This document shows positions 25,613-37,600 of a stretch of 64,000 nt of DNA, one piece after another. The notes under the pieces were generated by a model. The model did no database searches. It had not been told where the DNA came from and saw only the letters and a list, made by a program, of their open reading frames with translations. Position 1 is the first letter of the stretch. Every line of letters begins with the position of its first letter. The position numbers were made by a program, and so were the translations under genes. The DNA lies in the NCBI GenBank assembly GCA_011009095.1, contig VTPC01000791.1, positions 186,001 to 250,000 on the forward strand, read 5' to 3'. This stretch comes from Ignelater luminosus. Lineage: Eukaryota > Arthropoda > Insecta > Coleoptera > Elateridae.

Positions 25613-28600
25613 TCAGTTACTACTGTAGTTGTCTTGATCAGGTGGTACATGATTGCTTTCACATACTGACGTACTACTTGACGAGCGAAAATCCACAGCG
25701 TGTAGAAACAGTGTCTGGCATCTAGTCATGAATTCTTCTATTTGGGAATCGCATTGGCCAAAGTCTCCTTTTTTCAATGATCTCAGTACATTCTTACATA
25801 CCTAAAAATTAAATTCAAGTCAAAATTATGCAACTTAATAGATTTTAATATTTGTGGTAACTATTGTCCACTTGATATCAGATCTTATTAATTTTATGAG
25901 AGCAAATGCCCTCAAATGATTACATATGCTTTTGAACTTATTTTCATTAAAAATTTGTTGTAAAATATGATTTTTCTTGGAATGAACAGGAAGAGAATCA
26001 AAACGTCTTATCTAAAGATGATATGTTGCAATTAAAAAAAAAAGTAAGCATTACTATTCTTTTGTAGGTTAGGATTTTTAAGATTAACTAATGTTATCTT
26101 ATAGAGGATTGCTGGCATATCATGGTTCTTCCATTACTAGTTCTAACAGAAAAAGCCTCGTCTCAATCTGATAGAGATAAATATCATCAAAAGAGAAAAG
26201 ACAAATGCAAGTGCCCTTTAGATTATGTATACTTGCAGTGATTTTTAAGTGAAATTTGCATCATATTATTAATTCTCATATAACTTGATCATAGGTTATA
26301 AACACAATGTTATACACTGTGGGTCCAGTTTCTCCTCTCTTCATAAATTTAAATATTCTCTAATTACCATGGCAACATAATTTGTCTTTTGTCTCTTTGT
26401 CAAGATAAGATAAAGCTATGTATACTTGTTTAAATTTTTAAAGAAGCTTCATTATAAAACCAGACCTGTGTCCCCAAGTTCTGTATAGATCTTTTGAGTA
26501 ATAGTACAACTAGTATTAAATTCAGTATTAAGATATTACTAAATACAAGACACCTAATTTTGATATCAATGACATTGCCAAGTTTACAGTCTTTCTGTGG
26601 GGACAGTTAAGATAATTTTTTTAAATGGAACACTCTGTACTGTGTTACATTTGTAAGTATCAATGGAGTTATTTCCAAAAACAAAAGAACAATTTATATC
26701 TAGTCATGGTGGTAGATAGATCAAATAGATCTTTATTTAAAAAAATAGGATAACCTAATATATAGATATCACATTATGAACAATTACATAAACTATTTAA
26801 GAATTATAATATTAATATTACTTCGTGAATCTACATCAAAATCTCAATCAAAAAGTTAAATACAATCTTTACCATAAATCCATAGTTTTCGAAATATGGC
26901 CAATTAAAAATCTTTAGATCTGACCACACTGCTGGCTGGAGGCTTTTGGAATGGAAAATTGAACAAAAAACCGGAAACTTTGACCCCTGTTAGCAACAAA
27001 GTGAATCATAAAAAATAATTTTTCTCTTATGAGATTGAGATTTTTGTGCTAACACCAGATCTAGAAATCACACATGGGATATGATAGCTCTAAAACCATT
27101 AAGATTTTCAGTATGGTCTTACAGTAACATTTATTACCAAACTAAATGCAATACAAAAACTCATCATTTATAAAGTATTCTCTGAACATACTTATACTTT
27201 CTCATCATGATCAATACAAAAAGTATTGGAAAAATTCATTTGACTTTGAACTTGACTACCATCCTCAGAAAGTCCTACTCCTTTCTTTGCCAGCTGTCTC
27301 AACTCCCTTTCCTCAATTGCTTTTTGTCAATATTGAAGTGTTCTGAAGTATTTTCTACTTGGATAGATTTGGTCAATTATCTCTGCACCAGAGATTTTCC
27401 GCTTCATAAAATCCGACCAGCTTTGCTTTCATTTTGGACCAGACAATGGCAGTTTTAGTTGTCCATTCAATTCATTCAGGATTTTCAGGTAACTCGTAGA
27501 ATACAAAAAAGTCGCAAAACTGGTGATCAGAAACGTAAAGCTGCATTGTTACTTGATAGTAATATTTATGATGCTCTTTAGTTTAGAAGAAATTCCAGCT
27601 TGATTGGACCATAATTAACCGAGTTACAAACTTTTCAAGTAGGCATCTCAGCGAGCCATGGAGAAAAGTGTGGAGTTAATCGAATCGAGCCAGGTTTTCT
27701 CGAGTAAGTAGCTAAGCAGTCCCAGAACATACCAAACTTTAGCCCTCTAAAATGAGAGCGCCCCTGGTCCCACATCACTAGGCCTACCCATAGGGTCCCA
27801 ATCGATTTTGCCCATTTTCGTTGCTATTTTAATCTTTCGATCAGAAGTAAATTTCATGGGATAATCGCAAAATCTCAGCTAAGAAGTTTTTTACATTTAC
27901 AGCGTCATCTGTTACGAATCGGAAACAATGTTTCCAATAAATTCTACGTATTTTGCGGCTTAGAATCCAAATTTGCAATAAAATCTAGGGGTTTCCGTTT
28001 ACAATTTTAAAGTTGCCCCCCAATCACCCCTATAAGCGGGGCTTGGGGATTTCAATTTTTACACCATTAGAAAGAGGACGTCAAAATCAGTAAGGGAACC
28101 GTTCGTTTCATCCAAAACTCTCAAATCCCTTCATTTTAATAGGGGTAGACGGATGGTCTGAGACACCCAGTATAATAAGAAAAAGTGTATGTAAAATGGC
28201 GCATAATATGCACACTACGTGAATCTACATCAAAATCTCAATCAAAAAGGTAAAATACAATTTTTGCCATAAATCCATAGTATTCGAAATATGGCCAATT
28301 AAAAATCTTTAGATCTGACAACACTGTATGATAAATTCGAATTAGATTTTCCTAACAGTGCTGTTTGCAAAGCTGATGGTTTTCATTAATGTGCCTTGAT
28401 ATTGTTTTATTAAATGTCATTTTGCTAATGGGAGAGTGTGGACACAATTGTAAAACAAGAGAAACAATGATATACCTTAGCTTTCTGCTCGCACTGTGGG
28501 TGTAAAGAAAAGAAGAAAAATTTTAATAGTAAATTCTTATTCTATACTTTACACTCGCCGTACGAGTAGAGAGCTAATGTATATTTTTGTCTCTCTTCTT

Positions 28601-31600
28601 TGACAAGTGTGTCCACATTCTACCCATTAAAAAAATGACATTTAATAAAACAATATCAAGGCACACCAGTTTTCATAAATAGTTTCCTAGCAACAAAATT
28701 ATTTATTGACGTTAATTTCTGTTCAATTCATTTTATTTCAAGCAGGTATCGTGCTAATAAATCTTATGATAGCAGTAAGCAGTTAAGAAACCACTGCATA
28801 ATGTAATGTCAGCTTAAATAAGCTTTGGGTAAAGGCCCATTTACAACCAATTCACCAACGGCACACTTCAACCGCCAAGTCTGAATTTCATGTTAAGCAT
28901 ATGGCATCACCGGTAGGTGTTTACATTAAAAATTCGATGTCGAGTTGGCTAAACTTCGACTTTGGTAGTGAAGTTGAAGCATGCAAACTGCAAATCTCCA
29001 CTTCAAGTTGCAATTAAATTTAGCTTTGACACATGCACAGTTTGACTTATTTAAAATTTGTTTTTAAATGTAATTCTGTTATAACGCAAAAAGTCATAAA
29101 ATTGGATTTTATTTCGTTTTTTATTTGTAAAAAGCTGCGAATTAATTTTGCAATTAAAATAAAAACAAAAATATTTAGTTATTACAACTCCAGATAAATG
29201 TGAAATTGAAATTTTTTTGAAATGTTGATTTTAAATGCCTTTTGTATGTTATACTATAATTATGGATGTTAGTCGCCTTATTAGGTAATTTAGCTTGTGT
29301 GTTGCTGTTAAAGAGACAATACCAGATTGATAATATAAAACGCAACTAACGCAAAGCAAGAAGATACTGGATACATCCAATTCTACATAAACATAACTTA
29401 AATAACATCAAAAGGTTACACCAGTAATAACGAAAGCTGGTGAATTAAAACTATATTTGTAACAATATTCTAAGAGATGGTATTGCACCGAAATTCATTC
29501 TTGAAGTTGTAATTGTAAATAACGAAAATTGATGCATCTGCACAATTCAGAATTGGATTCTAAAGTACGCCGCTTTCGAAGTGGTTGTAAATGGGCCTTA
29601 AGATTTAAAAAAAACTTCAATTTCAACTTAAAATATGTTTGGAATTTTCATTACAATATGCACAAAATACAAAAATTAAAACTTGCTTTACTTCATATAT
29701 TCTTGCAATGTAATGCAATGTAAAACAAAAAGACCTTAGCAAGACCAGAAACTCAGCACTAGAAGAAATCTTGAATTTCTTCATGTAATTTTAGACATTT
29801 TACAATTAAAGGTCAGAAACTATTAGGAAAAATAATTTTATTCTATTATTTTAATAAAAATAATGTTATAATAAATTTTTATTAACTTCTTGGCATTTTC
29901 TAATTTGGCGTAATATGCTGCTTGCTCCATATTTTGCAACACATTATTGTTTGTAAGCACCATAACGGCGTTATGTATTTGTTGTATTAACTCTTATTCT
30001 GTTCACGTGTCTCTTCTAACAGTATATCGAATATTGTTCAATGAATCTAATAGATTATTTTCAAGGAAATCTACAAAATTGGCTGCATTTAATCTAGGAG
30101 GTAGAATATGAGACCCAATTAAAGCATTTCCAATAATTCCAACCCATACATTACACCAATGGATGAGCATGAGAGTTTTCATCGGCCCACAGATGCATAT
30201 TGTAAACATTAAAGATCCCATTTCATGTAAACATTGCTTCATCTGTCCACAAAACTTTCCTGATGAATCCTATAATAGTATCTTGTTGTCGATGTAACTG
30301 TTGGCAGAATCTCAAACGATGCGGCTAATCTTCGGAAGCAATGCTGAAATTTTTGAAAGTGATATGGGTGTAGACTATTTTCCTTCAAAGTTTTGTGAAT
30401 AATACGATGGCAGATTGAATACTTAAACTTGGGTCATTATCAAATGAGTTTTAAATGTTTTCTTCTACTTAGGGCAGTAGTATATTTCGTTGGCGGCCTC
30501 CATCTGCTGAAGATGTAGGTTTGATAGGTCCAGTTTTGCATAGCCGTTAATCTAATCATTAAATAATGTTTGTGTCAGGATGCCTTCTATTTGGATATCG
30601 TTGTGCGTATAACATTTAAGCAGCTCTAAAGTTACTTTGGCATTCCTCTAATATCAAATACATGACAGAAACTTACTTAAAATTTTAAAAACAAGGAACT
30701 ACAAACCAAATACTTAACAGTCTAAACACCACAAACATGTATAAAAGCGAAACAAGAAAAAATGAAAACGTAGTAATATTTTTAACAAACTAAAAAGATT
30801 CTGTTGCAGAACTGATGTAAGTTCAAAATGTCAAAAGAAACGAGTTCAAAATGTAAAAAGTGACAAATGTTACTACTAATAACATTAACAATAACGGAGT
30901 ATACTAATCACGAATATGCTGATATGCATTTTATTTATGGAATGTGCCATGGAAATGCAGCTGCCACAGCTGAAGAATACCATCAGCGATATCTAAATCA
31001 TAGACATCTGGATTATCAAGCTTTTATAAGAATTCACAATAACCTATGTGAATTCGGAGAAGTTCTATGGCCAGCTTGTTCACCAGACTTAAAAGTTCGC
31101 TAGACTTTTATCTGTGGGGTTGTTTGAAAGAAAAGGTCTACTTTACTCCAGGGTTGAAAAAAAATCAATTTTTTTAAATTTTTTTGTGCATTAATTAGAT
31201 TGAAATAAAACCCTCCGAAAGTAAAAACCAGTTAGAATTATGACATTTAATTATATTTATACATTTTTATAGCACTTTATTGCAATTTAATACAGTGTTC
31301 TAAAATTTTTCACATCCATAAGATAACAACTGTAAAACATTCAAAAATACAAGAATCAGCAAGTGGGAAAATGCGCGGCTAAACAGCAGTATTCCTGTCA
31401 CGTCCTGTCTATACTTGCAGTGGCTATAAGTCTATAAAAGATTGGAGCTCTAAAAGTGAATTTTATTTTCTATTTCTTGCAGAAATTTTATTGTAGTCAA
31501 AGTGTCCAAGATTTATTTTAATTTATAATGCATTTAAAAGGCAGAAAACATGAATTATATTTATACTAATTTAAAAAAAACAAGAAGTATAAAAATTAAA

Positions 31601-34600
31601 ATCACGATTTAAATCAAATAATTTAAATCAGGTCAATCCTGCTTTATTCCAATCGAAAGTCAAGAACATTTAATAAATCGACTTCAATAAGCTGCTGAAT
31701 CGCACAGAATTCACTCATTCATTGATCTGAAGCATGCATACAACATAATAGCAACCGCTTTGAAAAATCATTGCAATCTTTATTTGTTTCTTATTGTTTT
31801 CTGTTAACTAGTTATTCTTAAAAATTTAGTATACTAAATAAACAGTTTTTCCTCATTATCTCAGCAATCCTTAAAACTGGGATATGGGTACATTATTATT
31901 TTTTACTCCAAATCACTTGTCTAATGAGTCCCTAGAGTTGTGTCCACACCTTTTGAATCACTCTGTATAAAATTTTAATAACAAATATAAAGCATTTTTT
32001 GCACAACCACCTGTAAAGTTGGCGCTTTACAACTAGTTGTTAATGTCAAAAGCAGCAATTATAAACATTTGCAATTAATTTGTTGTATCGATGTTATAAT
32101 GAAATCATTATATGTTCCTATAATCTTGTGGCCAACTTCATTTTTTAATCTACCGTCAATGGTTTTTCTTTATTATTTTCTTCAAAATGTGGTCGTGCAA
32201 AAAATATTGTATACAACTCGAGTGTAAAGTGCGTTTTTTGAATTCGTAGGGTTTATATCACTCACTGTTGCTCATACCATAAATTTCCTACTCATTCAAA
32301 AAATCACTTTACACTCTTGTTATATAAATAACTATTAGACAACTCTACATCAGGAATTTAAAAAACTGTATCTCATCAGCATGTGTTCTTATTATCTGAT
32401 TAAGATAATAATAACTGATTGTAAAATGGAACCATATCAGGGAATGCCCCAAAAAAACTTTAAAAAACGTTTCACTGATATGCATTTGGACCACCCTATG
32501 GACCTCTTATGCTAAATAGGTTGTGTTTTATGTTGTTATTAATTGGAACAAATAACATAGCAAACAAGTACACTTACCTTTATATTTACATCCTGATATT
32601 TATTGTCAAGATTGGTGACAAGACCAAGTGCAGTGCTTTGTAATTTTGGATTTAAATAATACAACATCTTCGCTCCTTCGAGTACAGCTTCTAAGCTGTT
32701 ACAATACGTATCCAAATAATCTCTATTTAGCTGTATGGCATCCTTATTATTAAATAACAAAACTTTTTCCTGTTCAATAACTTCTTTTACGATTGGATCT
32801 AATCCGTCTTTATTTTGGTTTAACACTCTGCAGAAACGTACTAAACATGTATGAAGTTTTGGATTTGCTGCGTCCAGTCTATGAGCTCTTTTGAGAGATT
32901 GCAACATTAAAAGAATCTTTTCTGCAAAAACAAATAAAACAGATTAGTTTTATATATGTATACAGTTACGTAAGAATTTTACAATAAAATAACTTGATTC
33001 TTCATGATGTTTACAAAACAATGCATAAAAAATTAACATTCAATGTAGGTAAATCACAAGAATAATGGTGGAAATGTGTTAAACTTACACTATACCTCAT
33101 GACCTTTCTCAGCTGCAGTCACAGGTAATTTCTGAAAATATCATTTGAAACCTTGAACAATAGTTCAGTCATTAATAGTTATTTATATTCAAGTGCTAGA
33201 AGTAACATTTCAAGCGTGAAGTGTAGAGCTGAATGGAGGACACTTGAAACGTACCTTGTTTTCTAGCATGAGTCACATACACTATTTTTTCTATGATCAT
33301 TCAAATCTACAAAAATTATTGAATCTGCCAATGCAACAAGCTCATTTAAATTATAAAATAGTAACAAGTAATTCATAAAATTTCTGTCCTCAGTTGGCCC
33401 TGAATGAGAAAGATAAGACATTCCAGTATGTTGGATTTAAATTACAATATGAAGTGGAAAATTTGAAAACTTAAAAAATGCTGACTGGAATGCTTTAAAT
33501 AAAAGATTCTCTGTGCATCTGAGACTAAAATCCTCAGATGTGTCAACTTGTTTTCCCAATGGGGCACCTTTTCGAATGATTTTCATTTTTTCTTTACCCT
33601 CGCCCTTACACCCGATAGAGTCATAAATTTTTTAGATTCTGATTCTCTTAAAGATTCTGCATATAATTATGTCAGTTGCATAACTAGAAACACGATATGA
33701 ACAGGGGTGCAATTGTATTGTCTCAGATGTGTCACTTTATTAATAACTTTTGTGTTATCTAGTTGTCATTGCAATGGAATCTTGGCTGATAAAAAAAATA
33801 CTGATACACAATAATCATCCAAGTAGGTAAATAAACAGTTGATGAATATTACAAAACAATGAATTTTGTAGATGACAATTTGCCGACAGTATCCAATTTT
33901 CTATCCTTTTATCGTTGTGTGTTGTTATCTATTAATTTAATGTAAAATGCTGCATTATTTAACTGAAAATTATAAGAGGATACAAAGATATGCAACGCAC
34001 TCAACATGACATATCCTGATTAGACTCCCATAACATGCTCTACGGTAAGCCAGATTGAAAGAAAGTTTTCTGAAAGAGGACATGTTAGGTGTGATTACTG
34101 ACAACACCTAAATCTGCCAGAAGATGTGGAATTAAATATTTTGCTGGAAGTGCAAGAAAATCCTCACAGCACTACTCAAGCACTGGCTACTAATGCTGTT
34201 AGTCAAACATTTGTTGTTAAATGTTTAAAAAACCATAAATGGCATCCATACAAGGTGAGTTTAGTTCAAGAACTAAACGAAGATGATCCGAACTGTAGGC
34301 TTCATATTTGTGATAATATAATGGAACGATGTAATGCTGATCCTGATTTTGTCAACCGGATTATCTTTTCTGACAAAGTGACGTTTTGTCTTAACTGGGC
34401 AGTTAACAAACAAAATTGTCGCTATTGGGCACCCCAAAACCCATACTGGATGATGGAGGCCCATACTCAATGTTTGGGCGGGCAGAATCGGCAATAGAAT
34501 CTTAGGTCCTTATTTCATTGAAGAAACCTTAAGAGGTGAAAAGTACTTAGAACTTCTGAGAGAGCATCTTGTTCCCGCTCTGGTCGACTTGTATCCAGAC

Positions 34601-37600
34601 AATGAAGAACCCGATGCTCCTAATACTAATCTGTGGTACCAGCTTAATGGAGCACATCCCCCCCCACCCATTACTGTGTTTCTGTTAGGGGACTATTTGA
34701 ATGAAGTGTTTCCAGGCCCTGGATTGGGAGATGAGAGGCAATAGAATGGCTGGCTTGGTCTCCTGATCTCACTCCTTCAGACTTTTTTTATTTTAATGAA
34801 CCAAATTCTATTGAAATGTTAAAAGAAAGGATTAGAAATGAAATCCGAGCGATTACCGCACATATGCTTCGCAATGTGTCAAATGAGTTTATCCAAAGAC
34901 TTGCCTTTTGCCAAAAAGTACATGGGTGCCAGTTCGAACGCCTAATTTGATTGTTAGATTTTTTAAATTTTTTAATTTGAAGTTGCAATGTTTTGTAGTT
35001 TGATATTTTTATGTAATTGTTGTTTGGTTTCTTTGTTTAATGTTTAATGCCCGGTTTCTGAAAGCTGGTGTTGTATATCATATAGTTATTGGATGCATAA
35101 CTTTATGGAACTGATAAACTTCTTAAGTGTTGCTCAGAATATTGTACTCTACCTTATAACTATCAGTTTCTTAAAGGGGATCAAAACACAAAAATCGTTA
35201 TTTATTTTTTAACATATTTTTGTAGGTCACTGAAATGGAATTCGAATGGTCTAAGTCCCATTTTGATAATCGGAATAGTTATGTAAATATTGCTGTTTAA
35301 AGATTTGTGTGTGACGTCAAAGCGCAAGACGGCTGTGTTGTGCCTATCTGTAGCATTGTATCAGGAACCGATTTATTGCATTCTTAGATCAAATTACATG
35401 TTGCGATAAATACATGTTAATTCCGTTATACTATGTAGATTCTTTCAGTAAGCATTTAAGACTGTTACCGTAAATATTTAAGGGTGAAATATTCATATTT
35501 TAAATCTTCAATTTTAACCAATAAGCCTTTATAAATTTAAATCGAGTGTCCAGATTAAAACTTGTTTGCTTATTTTTAGAATAATATTTGTGTTTTATTT
35601 TAAAATGAATTCAAACCTTATCAGTTTGAATCTGTTCGTGAGATTTTTGAAGAAGCAAGTGATAGCAATTCTACTAAATAACCAATATTAAACACCACAT
35701 CAAGAACAAGACAAATTAAGTGGTGTAAATGCAGGAATTGTAGATGTTGTCAGTGGAAAAAGTTAAAAATGAGGATTTTTGTTGTTATAGAATGCCACCA
35801 ATTTTCAAAACTAATCTTACTCGTAAGTAAAGACCTATGCAGTAGGCTAGACATATAATCTCAGTTTACAAACAAAGATCCATTTTAGGAAAGAATTTCT
35901 AACTGCAGAAAATGTAAACAAAACTTGGAGCTATGTACACTGTAAAAAAAAAATGTAATTTTCCCTTATGCGTACAAATATTTCCTCTTATTAAAAGTGT
36001 AATTTTATATCAATCTTAAGGAAAATTGAAAGTTACTATACTTATTACAGTAAATTTCCTACTTATGAGGTACTTTTACAATAGAATGTATTTTGTATCT
36101 AATATTTACTGTAATTTCACATTTTGTTGTGCGATTTTACTTAGTCTGATGTACATTTACCATGTAATTTTTAAAAACTAACCTCGTCTGGGTATTTGTC
36201 TTATAGTTTTAGTATTTTATTATTATTATTGCAAGCCGTCGCGTGGTCGCGACATGACCGTTGTGACCGTGTGCGGTTTCATGCAGCGAATCAGATGAAT
36301 AATGAGGTTATCATACGCGTATAAATGTCGAATACTTAGCGGGGGCAGCATAAATTGGTCCGGGCAATCTGATTTAGGGGGTTACCCGGTATCTGTGTTA
36401 TTTGTGTCGAGTAATAATCGTAAAAATACGGAGTTATAAAACAAGAGCATAGTGCATACTAACGCAAACGTGTGTGTTGAATTTTACAGGTAAGTTATTT
36501 CGCCCCATGACGAATTTTATTATAGAGGTCTTCTTTATTTTCAATGGCACTGGTATACACTTTTTGTTTAGTGGAGAGGGATGAAATTTAGTTTCTAAAG
36601 ATAATTGGTGTTATTATGATAATTTAGTCCAGTAAAACAGTAAAATAGTAATTGCATGGATTTCATAATAATTTCATGAAAAAATAAAAAGTGAGAATTT
36701 TTCCACTAAAATTTGGATTTTGACTATTTTGGTGATTCTGGACAACTTTTCTTAGTAACTTTTTAAGATAAAACTAGGCCTACTATGACTTCAATTTTTT
36801 TGCATCTATTTTTGATTGCAGTAGGCTGGTAATGTTTAGTAAAATTATTTAAAATTTGCAAAAATTTTCTTTTAAGTGGTAGTATATTTGACTAAAATAT
36901 GAAATTGATCAGAAAATAAATAAGAGAGATACAAGGGTGTGAACTTGAGAAGTGAAACACGCTGTATATGAAATCGTTTTTGTAGTTTGTATTGTTATTA
37001 ATATCTTATTCTTTGTTGCATAAAATATGGATTAGCACAAACTTATGGTACTTAATTTAAAATATGGAATTCTTCTCGTGCCATAAAAAAATTCATAACT
37101 GTCAATGATAATGAACATGATCTTTACCAAAAATTAATTTTAAAAGGTATACTACAGGTATCTTGATTATCTATCAATGGTGATTTGAAATAGCTTCCTG
37201 TATTCACTTTTAAATAGTAAGAACAGCAAAAAAATGATTTTGAATTTCAAACAAGTTATTAAGAAGGGTAGTGGAACAGAATAATTCTTGTAATAATAGA
37301 TATTTATGTTACTAGTAATGCAGGACTTGATTGAAAGAGCCTGGTTTAATTAAATTAAATATTTAAATTAAATTAATAATTAAAGGTGAGTCAATAAAGT
37401 CATATTATGTACAAGTAACCTACATTACTTTATGTTCTACTGCTTTGAATAACAAAAATAATAATCACAAAAAAATTTAAAAATTAATTTTTCCATTTTG
37501 ACATTTATGAAAGTACAGGGTCTGGATATTTACAGTGTTACGGAATTTTATATCCTATTTTTGCTAAATTTGTAAGATACAGGAGGTTTTTACAGGTCAC

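Noticed and set aside
34273-34494. 73-codon minus-strand ORF
   Set aside because: Antisense shadow of the mariner-like transposase on the plus strand.
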